Source of the DNA: Purshia tridentata
Taxonomy: Eukaryota > Streptophyta > Magnoliopsida > Rosales > Rosaceae
DNA length: 64,000 nt
Direction of reading: 5' to 3'
NCBI GenBank assembly: GCA_003254885.1
Contig: QANT01007799.1
Location: forward strand, 62,001-126,000
Shown here: piece after piece, positions 35,288-46,934 of the stretch
Numbering within the stretch: the stretch's first letter is position 1
Layout of the letters: each line of letters starts with the position of its first letter
Program-made: the position numbers and the translations under genes
The notes under the pieces: generated by a model
Database searches by the model: none
What the model saw: the letters and a program-made list of their open reading frames with translations, nothing else
Told to the model about the DNA's origin: nothing

Positions 35288-36077
35288 TTAGAGAAAAATT
35301 ATATCCGGTCCATTACAATTTGTTTGGCGGGTACATGGGAGTGGATTCAATCCGGATTGATCAAAACAGAGGATAACTTCAACCAACGTTACTTGATCTT
35401 TCTTGCAGAAAATGACAGGCCTTGCTCCATGACTTTGTTCAATCACGTTTAGCATAACCTGGAGGTTGTACTTGAATCCTGGGTTGAAGCCATTAGAAGT
35501 AAGTACATAAAATAGATCACTATTCCCCCACATCAAGTAGGACCGAACGAAGTACTGGTCCGGTGCATAAATGTTCTCAGAACATCTGCCATGTTTTTGG
35601 TACTCATCTTCCCAAAACTTCATATTTGGTTTCGTTTTTAAAAGGCTAGGCCAAGCTTGGATCAGTAAGTACTTATTCAGTGCAGTATAGGTAGGCATCT
35701 AAGAAAAACAAAAATACAATTAATTAATTTGTAACAAAAACATAAGAGATCAATAAATAAACGCAAAACTAATAAATTAACATCATCGCATATATAAATA
35801 TACATACCTGAATTTGCCTGAAACTTGTAACAGCATTAACATCACAGGCAAGATAAGCATTTGTGTAATTACTAGGCCAAAGACCATGTATGGTGAAGTA
35901 TGAGTAATATGCCACATAACCAGGTGCAAAGCAATTAGGATTCCCATAGCATAGACCTCTTGGCCACTGTTGAACGAACTGAAAATAATCATAGGGTTGA
36001 ACAGCAAAGCTTATACTAAAACACCCAGTCAAAGAGAGAGCAAAAACAAAACCAATGACAGTGTCTAAGACTGCCAT
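35288..36077 (-). CDS. S-RNase-like T2 ribonuclease, copy 2
   Basis: Two exons on the minus strand, 36077-35808 and 35698-35288, giving 226 aa. A signal peptide (MAVLDTVIGFVFALSLTG...) precedes QPYDYFQFVQQWPRG. Active-site box I is FTIHGLWPSN (His64) and box II is FWEDEYQKHGRC (Glu122, Lys125, His126). All T2 catalytic residues are therefore present, unlike copy 1, where Lys is Ser. The intron is at the same position and phase as in copy 1, with the same boundary (ATTCAG|GT ... CTTAG|ATG). The mature protein is nearly neutral by count (about +1), less basic than typical S-RNases. It is divergent from F-box copy 2 by 2.1 kb. It is probably secreted and enzymatically competent; biological role unknown. 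Confidence 0.9.
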
Positions 36078-38207
36078 ACTTTGAAGCTTGCTAAAGGAAT
36101 AATATGTATAGTGGTTTCAGAATATTCTAACACACTTGGCTTCTTTTCTCTTCTACGTACACAATAAGATGAAATGATCCTTGGATTATATAGAAGACGA
36201 GTGACATAGAGGCTATAGAGCTAGTGCTTGCTGAGGTGTACTTACGTCTACTGAAACTGACTTCATATATAGTGACTTAGACTTATACTGATCGACTTAG
36301 TCTACGATTAAGCTAATTAATACTAAAACTAAATAAACTAGCTCGATCAATTATAGCTAGACTACGTAGTCACATGTATCCGTAAAGTGATCGAACTAGA
36401 AAAATCAATGCCATTAATTTCATATATGTATTAATTAATTTCTTTTCTTTTTTTCTTCATTCTCATGTGTATAAATTAGTTTCAAAACTGCATGTCACTG
36501 AGAATGCGTGGTTGAGACTCTTTAAAATCACTGAGAATTCACAGAATTTCTTTGAACCAACTTTGATTATCAATCAATGGGTTGATTTCTTGCTTTGATT
36601 TTGAATTCTGGGCTAAATAGTTATTCCAAATCACAGAGAATATATTAAAGGCAGAATTGAGAATTCTTTCTAATAAGTAATAACCAATTTTGATCTTGGA
36701 TTGTTTCATTAAAACTACGCGTTATTATGCTTCTATTTGTGGCACTGCGTGCATGTGAAAGAGAGAAAGATGATGATGAAGCCAAATGCTAATATGATCA
36801 TGTACGTTCATTATTCATATATGTCTTACTTGTCCATGCGGACTTCACCTTATTTGGTCAGTATGATAATGTGACTCAGTTTTACGCGGTTAATTAAACT
36901 TGATGGTGCAAATGGCCACACAAGTGGGCCTTTCATTTTATGCAATTTGCATCACATGGTCTTTCAAGAAATTAAAATGTCAATGCCATGGAACGTATAG
37001 CTGCAATTATCAGATTTTTGTTGAGCAGATATGAGGAGAAAAGCTTATTATATATGATCTTAATCCCATTGAGGAATCGGCTAGAATACATTATTGTGAA
37101 AGTGATATATAACTAGCTTCCAATCAATATCCTGGCCTTCAAATTCAATCTATTTTTACCCTATAAAACAAAAACTTGTTAAACATGTTTTTCAGTTTCC
37201 AATTTTGCAAACAAACCCCAACATTGAAAAATCAAAATAACCATCGCATGCAAATAAAGATTCTATGCTAGCTAGTGGCCACTATAATTTTTCTATGTCG
37301 ATATCATTGATTATTTGATAGGTTCAAAATCATCAAAAATAGAAGGCTGACCCAGATTGAACAGCATTGTTTTGGGGTTTCGTGTGACTTGATGTGCTTA
37401 AGGAGGTTATAACTTATATGGCATGTGGGTTTAGCAAGTTTTGGTAATCTATCTATATTCGAGTATGTATTTCTTGCTGATTGTCCGGAGCAGACGACAT
37501 GCCGTATAATACGCTTATCTGCCGTGTGTAGTGTACTCATATCAGGAAAAAATAATAATAAATGGAATGAAACATTATATGCAATTGGATAAGATCCCAA
37601 AGGGAAGAAATAAAAAAAAACATTGCAAATGCTATTACAATTCTCAAGCTGGCTATTACTCATCTACTAGCCCAATAGTAACTCATAAGGCCCATAATTT
37701 TAACATGTCATAATAAATGAACGGTGGATGTTCATTTTTTACAATCTATACGCAACTTAACCTTCTGCACAAGAGAACCACCTTTGACGTTCTCTCATCT
37801 CATCACTCTCCTCTCCATCTCCTTCGGTATTTCTTGGTCTTTTCCACTTCCTAAGGACTAAGGTACGTGTATTTCCAATATCTAATCTTGTTTCATAAAT
37901 TTTCGGCTGTCTTATTTTTCATAACTTTTTTTTATTGCAAGTTATTCGGTTTTTTAGACCTTTCCATCCATTTTCCTAGGAGGCTAGGACAAGTTTGGGG
38001 AAAAATTTAAACTTGGGAAAAGACACCCCTTAAAAACCCCAGATCTTATAATATATAGCTGTAGCTGTGTTTTATATCATCATTTCCTTCCAATCTAAAT
38101 TCAGGGTACTAATAGAATTTGTTTACTTTGGAATATTCTCATCACTTAATTATTCATTTTTGTTTGTGTGTGTAAAAGGAGAGCGAGAAGTTGAGAAGTT
38201 AGCAGAA
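36078..38207. promoter_or_regulatory. Divergent upstream region of RNase copy 2 and F-box copy 2
   Basis: No gene. The RNase TATA box (TCTATATAATCCAAG on the minus strand) lies near 36178-36192. A predicted 5'UTR intron of F-box copy 2 runs 37863-38178 (CTAAG|GTACGT ... AAAAG). Much of 37040-37210 is the inverted counterpart of 28530-28700. Confidence 0.6.
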
Positions 38208-39665
38208 ATGTCTGCGTTTTGCAAAATGCCAGAAGAGATGTTGGAAGAAATACTATCGAGTCTGCCTCCAAAAACTCTGATGCGGTTCAAGTGCATCTCT
38301 AAATGGTGGTATGCTTTTATCAACAATCCCAAGTTCGTAGCCAAACACCTCTCCAACTCCATGCACAAAAATCTCTCCAGTTGCGTTGTTTTGAAGCGAT
38401 CAGTTGTTAAGGACACATGGACTAATGAGATTGAATTGGTATTCTCATTGCTTAAGTTTTGCAAAGGAGATAATATTAATGGAGAGCCTGCATTTCTTTC
38501 TGGTGTTGATGACATGAAATTTCCTCTTTCGATTAGGACTGACTCTGACGACTCACTTCGAGTTATAGGTTTTTGGGAGATGGTTCGTCCTACTGGTGAG
38601 CTTGTCTTTGTTCCTAATGAGGAGGCCATGCGTCCTCCTGGTCTTTCTGAGACTGTAAAAAGTAGGGGTGACTTACTTGGAATCATTGGTCATTGTAATG
38701 GGATCATTTGTGTTGCTAATCCTAGTGACCTTCTAGCTTATCCTAGTCATGTGTTCTTATGGAATCCTGCAATTCAGGAATTCAAGCTTCTTCCACCCGA
38801 GCCATACCTTCGAAATTGGCCTAGAGGAGGAGGACATGGGTCCCCCCTACCAGATTGGCCCGAAGATGTTCACTACCTTCCACATCATCGGTTCACTAAT
38901 GCTCTTGGATTTGGCTATGATTCTAAATCTAAAGATTACAAAGTGGTTAACATTGGATTTAATGGTTCAAATCTTGTGCAAGGTGATTATAATGTGATTA
39001 TCTATCCTCCCAAAGCAGTAGTATACAGCTTGAGTAGTGATTCTTGGAAAGAGATCAAAACTGATTCTTTAGAAACAGAAACTACCAACCTTTGGCCTGA
39101 AAGTTTCCAGTTATACTTGAATGGAATGTGTTATTGGTTGGGACATGAGCAACATAAGGAAGTAGATGCATTTGAGATGCATATTCCTCAGGGGGAAGTC
39201 ATTAGGGATGTGATCATTTTGTTTGATACCAGCAATGAGGTCTTTCATGATATATTGTTACCTGATAATTTATGTGATCCACTGCAAGTTGATTGTTGTA
39301 ATATGCAGCTTCTAGTGTGGAATGAATCCGTTGCTCTTCTTGGAATGTGTAATAGTGATGAACGTGGATTTAGATCTTTTGGAATTTGGGTGATGGATGA
39401 ATTCATTGGTGCCAAGGGTGTTTGGACAAAACACATAACTTTCGATTTTGATCACACTGAGAGGCCATTGGCATTTTGGAAGAGCGATGAGATACTTATG
39501 ATTCTCAAAAAAAGTGGACGTATATTCTCCTATAACTTTATTACCAAAATGCGTAAAGCTCTTCCCTTTCAAAGCGTGCCAGAGTATTATGCCACAGCTG
39601 TTTTTTATGTGAAAAGCATTGTTTCAGTCAAAGGAGACAACAAGCTTGAGAGTAGAGAATTCTAG
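38208..39665 (+). CDS. S-locus-F-box-like protein (SLF/SFBB type), copy 2
   Basis: Single coding exon of 485 aa from MSAFCKMPEEM. The open frame extends upstream to 38067, but that part crosses the predicted 5'UTR splice acceptor (38178), and copy 1 aligns only from 38208, so the later ATG is chosen. F-box at residues about 4-45, then the same F-box-associated blocks as copy 1 (IIGHCNGIICVA, ALGFGYDSKSKDYKVV, FGIWVMDEF, YVKSIVSVKG). Likely an SCF substrate receptor of the pollen-S-related lineage. Differences from copy 1 concentrate at residues about 75-150 (after FLSGVDDMK) and about 215-240, regions that vary between SFBB paralogues. No break is seen. Confidence 0.9.
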   Translation: MSAFCKMPEEMLEEILSSLPPKTLMRFKCISKWWYAFINNPKFVAKHLSNSMHKNLSSCVVLKRSVVKDTWTNEIELVFSLLKFCKGDNINGEPAFLSGVDDMKFPLSIRTDSDDSLRVIGFWEMVRPTGELVFVPNEEAMRPPGLSETVKSRGDLLGIIGHCNGIICVANPSDLLAYPSHVFLWNPAIQEFKLLPPEPYLRNWPRGGGHGSPLPDWPEDVHYLPHHRFTNALGFGYDSKSKDYKVVNIGFNGSNLVQGDYNVIIYPPKAVVYSLSSDSWKEIKTDSLETETTNLWPESFQLYLNGMCYWLGHEQHKEVDAFEMHIPQGEVIRDVIILFDTSNEVFHDILLPDNLCDPLQVDCCNMQLLVWNESVALLGMCNSDERGFRSFGIWVMDEFIGAKGVWTKHITFDFDHTERPLAFWKSDEILMILKKSGRIFSYNFITKMRKALPFQSVPEYYATAVFYVKSIVSVKGDNKLESREF

Positions 39666-39737
39666 CAATCTAAATTTCTCATTGACTGCTGCTGTGTAAA
39701 AGCTTGATGAAATATGTTCTAATAAAGATGTTGATGT

Positions 39738-40284
39738 AGAGGCACACCAGGCCTGAAATCTTTACAAGTACATTTTACTTCATGTTTTTGATGCATAGGC
39801 ACACAACAGAACAGTAGATTTTCTTCCAACAACATATTAGTACAGAAGAATACGAACCCTTGTGCCCAAGGTTTTAAAATTTGGAAAAATCCGAAAAGGC
39901 TCAAACCCAATTTTTTGGGGTTGGTGAAAAACAAAACTGAATAATAGAGCGCCACTGCCAGTGATACGTCAGAGACCATGACTCGAAAAAAGGTAGCTAG
40001 TATAATTCATATGCTTGAAATTCTCTTCTTATCTTCACATTTTGCCCCTATTCCTATAGGGCCAGGTCAATGTACCTGCAACTGCAAGTCAACAAAATAT
40101 CTTCCTAGTTAAAATCACAAAATGTGTGAAAATAATAGCTGAAGAAGTTATTCTAAATCATAAGTTGGGAAGGAAAAACAACATTTTACCTTGAAAATCC
40201 ATAGCTGGACCATGAGTTTCACACTCACTTGCAGATGGGCTGTTTAGAATATGTCCCAATCTCGGGGATTTGGGAGCACTTCAA
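39738..40284. other. Intergenic region
   Basis: Spacer between F-box copy 2 and the 3' end of the membrane-protein gene. No gene is seen. Confidence 0.5.
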
Positions 40285-41217
40285 TCATAAATGCGCACCC
40301 AAGAGTCCTGAGAGTTGAGGATAAACATACATATCATACAAACATTAACTGTAGGCATATGCTAGCTTTTAATATTACAAGCAAAGAGAGAGAGGATTCC
40401 TAAACATAAAAGGTTGTTCTCGATCAAATAAAAATATGAGAACACCACAAACTATAGGAGAACATGTCATTGAAGGAAATGATAGTGTTATTGTTGAAAT
40501 AGGGTAAACAGAGCGCTTATACCAAACTATAGTACTTTCTTGTCATTTACTGTTGACAGTGGCATAGTGCTGATTCACTGAAAAACTTTTAGAGCCGCAT
40601 ATGAATACGATAAAGAAAGCTTCCATGGTACGCCATAAGATCATGGATCGTATTTCAGTTTAAGAAGCAATGAAACCTAGGCATCAAAATTCCTAAGAAG
40701 AGACAACATTACCTTGAAAGATTATCACAAGGAAGAAGATAGTGGTGATAACCATTGCAAAAATGTTGATCTTTGACATTGATGCTTTATCAGATTTCAT
40801 TTTCTTCTTCATTGTTTCTCTCCTTTCACGCCGCAACCTCGTTCGCTTTGAAATCTCTATGACCAACTCTATATCGGCTGCATCTAAAGACGGACCTGTA
40901 GGAGGACGAGGTGGTTTGGGATGCTTCTTAGAGCGTTTCTTTCTCTGTTTCTCAACCATTCTCTTCCCCATTCTTCCTTCTGCCATATCCATATTCTCAC
41001 CCATATTTAATAAATTCTTGCTTGCCTCTAGCCCATCACTAGCTGTTATTGATCCATCAACAAACAAGTATCCACTCCTTGACCTACCCAATGTTTTCGT
41101 GATATGTTTAGCATCTGAACCCGACTCTTCACTTGCATCTTCTTCAGTGCTGGTTTGAGCCCCACCACTTTCCAATTCAAAATCCATATCACTTTCGCTA
41201 GAACCTATGTGATCCAT
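40285..41217 (-). CDS. Conserved plant protein with a C-terminal transmembrane segment, function unknown
   Basis: Two coding exons, 41217-40713 and 40307-40285, giving 175 aa. The second coding exon adds only about eight residues (LLGAHL end). Splice sites are CAAG|GTAATG and CTCAG|GACTC. The N-terminal half is acidic and Ser-rich. The middle is strongly basic (KQRKKRSKKHPKPPRPP) and contains the block TGPSLDAADIELVIEISKR, which I recognise as conserved in uncharacterised plant proteins. A predicted helix rich in Arg/Lys follows, then one transmembrane segment (INIFAMVITTIFFLVIIFQG). This suggests a tail-anchored topology with a cytosolic N-terminus. A 5'UTR intron is likely, with its first exon near 41985-42060 (AAGAAG|GTGCGT). 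I do not assign a function. Confidence 0.75.
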
Positions 41218-42650
41218 TACATGCCTACCTTATCTCGGACGTACCCTACAACCCTCTTAACATCAAAAAGCTAAACGATGGAGTCAAGTATAGAAAAACC
41301 TATGGAATATTTTCAGCTAAATCAGCTAACCCATTTCTAAGACCAATTCATAATTGAAGAAACTATGGACATGAACCCATTAATGTAAGCAAGCAACCAT
41401 CTTTTCATACTATATGAACAAGTCATACAGAAAACCTATAAAATTTGCTTCTGCAATTGCATAACCAAAACTTTCTCCAAACAGTGAAAATGGTACGAAT
41501 TTCTCATCAATTGAACCTCAAAAAAATGTCCATTTGCTCTCATATCTTCTTCCTGGCATTTTAACACAAAATAGCCAAAATATCAAAATTAACAAAAGAA
41601 AACTGTATAATCTTATGAATAAAGTCCGCTTAAAGAATCAGGTTGCAAACAGTAAAAGACACAAAATTCGAATTATAATACCCTTCATGGTTTTTTTGGT
41701 ATCCGAGAGAATGAGAGAACGCAGAGGCAATTATGGCAATTATGGATAAATTTTCTCATTTTAAGGTGAGAAAACATAAATCATAACTGAGACGTAAGGA
41801 CAAAATTGGGTTGCCCAATATTGTTTTTACATTTAAAATGTAAGACAATATGGATTAAAATCTTCAAAAAGCTTGTAATTCCATTGTACAGTAATGTACA
41901 ATTTTCTGGGAAACCAAACAAAAGTAAGATTTGAAAAGGCATAACTGGCATCACAATGGGATTAACGCACGCACCTTCTTAGCTTCAGAGAGAGAATGTT
42001 TGTTGGAGGAAGGCGAGAGCGATTCCGAGCCAGCTGAGCTTCATTGAGGCCATTTGGAAAAATATTAACGAAACTTGGGCTATTCTGGATGTCACAGCAG
42101 TTACCTTATAAACGACGTGCCGTTTTACTCATATTGCCTCATTACCGTTTTTTCCCCAGGCTTTTGATTTGGAGGGGAATTAAATAAATATAATATGAAA
42201 ACTTTGGAGAGGTGAATTTATGAGGGAAGATTTTTATTATTATTATTATCTTTTTTTATTAGACCTTTTTGCAGCAGGAAATGTCACCTCTTGTAGGGTA
42301 AAACCCCCATTATCCAATTAGCCCCCAATAGACAAAAAATAAAAGAGTGAATTATTTTCTCTCTTTTTCTTTGTTTTTTTTTTTGGGTATTGGTATGGTA
42401 TGAATAAATTATCTCTAGCAAGCACAATCCTAGAAGCTGTAGAATGAACTTATATTTCAATGGTTCAAAAGAACCAAAACTTAACATGGGTAACCCAAAA
42501 CATTTCACAAACCACTGTAGAATGAACATTGAAGTTGTGTTCTGCTCAAATCAGACAAAAAGTTATCTCATATGAATGGAAGATGAGATTGCTCAGGAGA
42601 TGTACATCTAAGAGAAAATAGATAAAGTAAAATACAAGTCCAGAGGCAAA
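41218..42650. other. 5'UTR intron, promoter and spacer upstream of the membrane-protein gene
   Basis: The probable UTR exon is near 41985-42060. AT-rich remainder with a short ATT repeat at about 42234-42249. A 71-codon frame at 41534-41749 has no support as a gene. Confidence 0.5.
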
Positions 42651-43932
42651 TCATCGGGCAAACAAGGCAACACGATCCTTTTGTATTGCCTGTGTTAGGC
42701 TCATATCAAACAGCTCACACCGTATAGGCATCTCCACCTCATAGAAGGGATTCTTCAATACATAATCTGTGTACAATTCATAGATGTGTTTCAAGAGCCC
42801 TTCCATGTGCTGCGCCCCAGGCTCACAGACAACAAAGAACTTTGTCCCTGCAAAAATGAAGTCATCTTATCAGAAAGCACAACTTTTGCAATTCAAGAAC
42901 ACCATGGGGATTTTGACCAAAGCACGGATCATACTCTAATCCATAACATAAAAATAGACCATTTAAAGGGAAAGCCTCTCCACTCGCCCATCTTCCAAAA
43001 CATAGAGCCACAAGTTTGATGTGTCTTAAATCTTATGGCTTACAAGAACACTGCTACTCTTGTTCTCAAACCATGAAACAAACCAACTCGCTCAATGACA
43101 ATCATTAGCATTAATCTCATTTTTCAATCTTTCTCAACTGTAATAACTATCTTCACTAGATTACAACCTAAAACAATGCGCTGCACAACATGAACGAACG
43201 AGTAAGACTTCAATATCAATGTTACTGACTACTAAGCACTGAGCACTGAGCACTAAGCACCGAGCAGTCATACCAATGTTGGTGAACAGTAATGGATGAC
43301 CTTACTAGATTAGCAACAATATAGATTACCAATTTGTCTCTTTAACCCCGACCATACCAAATTTCTCTTTTCTTCTCAACACCAACTTAAACTCACCAAA
43401 TTACAAAAGCCACAACCTGATGTTAATCAGACCAAAATCCTTCATGCATTCACCATCTTAGTAACATATTGGTTGTTAATACATATCTTAACAGATTGAA
43501 ATCAATTGAATTTTGTGAATGTGGTTGAAACCCATTCAATTACAGTAAGAACTAAAAACAGAAAAAGAAAGTTTAAATTTTGAGAAGTACCAGTAAGTGA
43601 TTGGAAGCAATGAAGATCGAAAGTATCAGCTTGAAGGAGTTCAATGCCGTAACACCCCTGAATCGGCGACAATTGCTGAGAAATGGCGTGCATTGAGTGC
43701 CACAAGCTTGCAACCCTCAAGCTATCATTCGTGTCCATCCGACCCGCCGATCCATAGTCCTAAAACCCAGAAGAGAATGAGGCCCCACTCAAGCAATTTT
43801 ACTGAGAAAATTTCTCTGTTTCTCGCGAAACGAACAGAAAGAAATTTTCCAAGGTTTGGGTTTTGTTGTTACCTTGTGGAAGATCAAGCCGCCTGATTTG
43901 TTGATGATGTAGAGGCTGTAAATTGCTGCCAT
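42651..43932 (-). CDS. TRS23: TRAPP complex subunit TRAPPC4 (TRS23)
   Basis: Three exons on the minus strand, 43932-43873, 43759-43591 and 42847-42651, giving 141 aa. Core subunit of the TRAPP tethering complexes, which act as Rab GTPase exchange factors in ER-Golgi and post-Golgi traffic. Sequence MAAIYSLYIINKSGGLIFHKDYGS, LRVASLWHSMHAISQQLSP, TKFFVVCEPGAQHMEGLL and YEVEMPIRCELFD matches the sedlin/longin-fold family at its usual length. It is divergent from ABCI20 on the other side, the same two genes that are adjacent in Arabidopsis (At5g02280 and At5g02270). Confidence 0.93.
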
Positions 43933-45061
43933 TTTCAAGGGCTATTTCGGAATCTGAAAGCAATCTGAACGAAGAAAAACGACGAAGAAGAAGAAGAAGA
44001 AGAAGCAGCAGCCTATGATTGGAAAAAAGAGCAAATCGAAACCTTTTTGTCTTTTGGGTCGAAACGATGAATCGAGGCCAGAGCCAGATTTGCAAACCGA
44101 ACAAATGGATCCGACCCGAGTACTGTCTGAAATACGGAGTCTCAGTGGACTTGCGCGAAGTTGGAGGTTCGACACTTGTTTGCGCCATACCTTTGTTTTT
44201 TACCTATTTATCTTTTTTTTTTTTTTNTTTTTTTTTTTTTTTTTTTGGTCACCATGAGATAAATTATAAATATAAATAGTGTAGGTCTCAAAAACAATCA
44301 CAACTCAATTCATTTAAAACTTTGATTTTGTGTACTTATACCATGAATATGATCATACGTGTGAGCTGATGTTGCTTAAATTCCATTAAGAGGCAAATGA
44401 AAATTAAATAACATTCATCAAAAAAACACAAATATATAAAGTAATTCACTACAACTAGATTAATCAGGCTATTTCTATTTAAGGTTTTTTAATCTCACAA
44501 TAAGCAAAGGTTATTACAATGTACAACTGAGAGCATATGAAATTTAATGATAATCTTATAAAAAGATCCCTTTTTATATGGGTGATGATCTTATTTTATA
44601 AAGGATATAAGACCTTCCCATTATGTAGGACTTAGCATAACTAAAGGCCACTGGCTTCAACACGAGCATTCACCAAATAAAAACCGACCAAACAAAAACT
44701 AATATACTCACTGTGAATTTGGTTTGGTCAATCTAAACAGTTTAGGCAGTTTAAAAATAGTTTAAACTGCTAAATTACAATTTGTTGAATTTATAATTTT
44801 TGTAAAATCAGAATCGATTAAATGCCATCATCCCACCAAACTGCTAATGTCTTCACATTATGAGCCTCTAGCCATTTACCACGCGTCAGAGTTTAATTGG
44901 ATGATGTGGCTATAGAGTGAACATGTCCTCAGGCTCCGAGATGTGACTGGGATGTGGCCACGCACACCAAACTCACCAAACCCAAAAGCTTTATAAGACT
45001 CAGTCATGTCGGACACTCTCTCTCAGCGTATTTCTGTTGTCTGTCACAATAATCAACAACA
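43933..45061. promoter_or_regulatory. Divergent region TRAPPC4 / ABCI20
   Basis: Includes GAA repeats near 43980-44003, a long T tract with an N at 44227, a diverged copy of the 0.6 kb repeat (44285-44660) and the ABCI20 promoter. A TATA-like TTTATAAGAC lies near 44990. Confidence 0.55.
44285..44660 (+). repeat. Diverged third copy of the 0.6 kb repeat
   Basis: Matches about 31020-31390 in the same orientation (shared ACTCAATTCATTTAAAACTT, ATGAATATGATCATAC and TGTGAGCTG), with more substitutions than copies A and B show between themselves. It lies 12 kb away, so the unit is a dispersed repeat. Confidence 0.85.
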
Positions 45062-46339
45062 ATGGGCGTAAACCTGGATTCCAAACCAACGATCGAGATA
45101 AACGGTCTAAAATTCACGTATCCAGGGATCAACGGCCACCCACCGCCAGGCGCCAAACCTCTGATCGACGACTTCTCCCTCTCCCTCAACGCCGGCGACC
45201 GATGCCTCCTCGTGGGATCCAACGGCGCAGGGAAGACGACGATTCTCAAGATCCTGGGAGGTAAGCACATGGTGGACCCCCACATGGTCCGTGTGCTGGG
45301 TCGGTCGGCTTTTCACGACACCGCCCTCACCGGCTCCGGCGACCTCTCCTATCTTGGGGGAGAGTGGAAGCGAGATGTCGCTTTTGCCGGGTTTGACGTT
45401 CCGATACAAATGGACGTCTCAGCCGATAAATTGATAAATGGGGTTTTGGGTATTGACCCGGAAAGGAGAGCCGAGCTGTTGAAGGTGTTGGATATTGATC
45501 TTTCATGGAGGATGCACAAGGTGTCGGATGGTCAGAGAAGACGGGTGCAGATCTGCATGGGGCTGCTCAGGCCATTCAAGGTATTACATTACTTGGTTTG
45601 CAAGGCAGGTCCTGAGATCTAGCTCCCGAGGCAAAACATATAAATGGGGCTCCATTTTGCGTACATTCACGTGATTTACTTGGACCTAATATATTGTATT
45701 AGCGGTTTAGAAAATTTTGGTTTGGTTTTGATTTGTGGTGATTTCTAGTTTGTGCTCGCCATTTGTTTGATTAATTGTTTGTGTGGTTGAATTTTAGGTG
45801 CTTCTTCTTGATGAGATAACTGTGGATCTTGATGTGCTAGCAAGGGCGGACCTTCTCATGTTTTTGAGAAAGGAATGTGAAGAGAGAGGTGCTACTATCA
45901 TTTATGCTACGCATATATTTGATGGGTTGGAGAATTGGCCCTCACACATTGTGTATGTGGCTAATGGGAAGCTGCAATTGTCAATGCCCATGGATAGAGT
46001 GAAGGAGATGTACAAGTTGTCACTCATGGTGAAGTAAAAAACTCAAAAGGGTGTTTGCTTGCTTTCCAAGTATTTGCTGCTGTTTCCATTTACTGAGATT
46101 TTATTTTCTTTTATTTGCAGAGAACAGTTGAGAGTTGGCTGAGGAAAGAACGCGATGAGGAGAAGAAGAGAAGGAAAGAGAGAAAGGCAAGAGGGCTTCC
46201 TGAGTTTGAGCAACGAATTGAGGGAGGCAGTGCTGTTGTTCGTTCAGTGAATAACGGTTGGGCAGCGGGACGCCTCAACTCCACCATCGCTGGAGAAGAG
46301 AACTTCGTCTTCAGCTCAAACAGAGTCCTCAGGCAATAA
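45062..46339 (+). CDS. ABCI20: ABC transporter I family ATPase (ABCI20 type)
   Basis: Three exons, 45062-45580, 45798-46028 and 46121-46339, giving 322 aa. A soluble single ABC ATPase domain without membrane segments: Walker [10 protein letters not shown], signature [10 protein letters not shown], Walker B VLLLDEIT and H-loop IYATHIFDG. The C-terminal [31 protein letters not shown] is characteristic of this plant subgroup, related to the CCR4-associated CAF16 type. Start [22 protein letters not shown]. Arabidopsis ABCI19-21 act redundantly in cytokinin responses during early seedling growth. The interacting partner is unknown from sequence. Confidence 0.93.
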
Positions 46340-46934
46340 TAGATACTCTGTCAATGTGAGTCTAGGGGGTCTCTAATGACAGCAGAATTAGAATATAGTG
46401 CCTCTGCTTTGTTACAGTTTGTCATTGTAATTCATGGATGTGTGATTATGTGAGAATGTCTGAGTTTGGCTTATCCCCAATAGTAATATTTCATGTAAAC
46501 CATCACATAGCTCTGGGAATTGAGTCCTTGAATATTTCATTGAAATTTAGTTTGCATTCAATTTTTCTGTTCAGGGAAAAGAAATTAATAAAATTTATGT
46601 TTCACTCCTAACTCTTTTTTATTTTTCTCCAAGACTTGGAACTTTAAAAATCAGTGATGCACGACCATGATATATCATAGTTGACCTAAATCCAATTTGA
46701 TTCGATTAGGTATGAAGTTTGGAGTTGGGATTTACAGTTTGAATTATACAGCGAGCTTAAGCTTTTATTATAGGGGCTGGCTTTGGGTGTCCTTACAACT
46801 TGTCTAGCAAAGGAACTATCAGTTCAGCGCGCACACATGTTTATTTTATATTTTATTTAAATGGACTTCCGTTGATAATAAAAAAATCCATTACAACACA
46901 TAGAAGGAGAGGAGTAGGCCAATTTGGCTCGTTG
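46340..46934. other. Convergent intergenic region
   Basis: 3'UTRs of ABCI20 and of the NEDD8 protease gene. Nothing else is seen. Confidence 0.6.

Larger units (their letters stand above)
35140..39737. repeat. Right arm of the F-box/RNase inverted duplication
   Basis: Reverse-complement counterpart of 26330-30660, holding RNase copy 2 (minus) and F-box copy 2 (plus). Similarity continues in both 3' flanks: TATGTCTTAGGTT after each RNase, and a block with TTGACTGCTGCT and AATAAAGATGTTGA after each F-box gene. Confidence 0.85.

Noticed and set aside
38067-38207. Using the upstream ATG of F-box copy 2 to add 47 residues
   Set aside because: The extra segment crosses a predicted 5'UTR splice acceptor, and copy 1 shows similarity as protein only from the later ATG.
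26330-39737. Calling this interval the functional self-incompatibility (S) locus
   Set aside because: A single haplotype is expected to carry one highly polymorphic S-RNase with one or many F-box genes. Here two similar RNases sit in an inverted duplication within conserved flanking gene order, and the separate signal-peptide intron of Prunus S-RNases is missing. Without population data, S-locus-like is as far as the sequence goes.
43227-43266. Short ACTGAGC/ACTAAGC word repeats in the TRAPPC4 intron
   Set aside because: Only four or five tiny units and no sign of function. Ordinary slippage.
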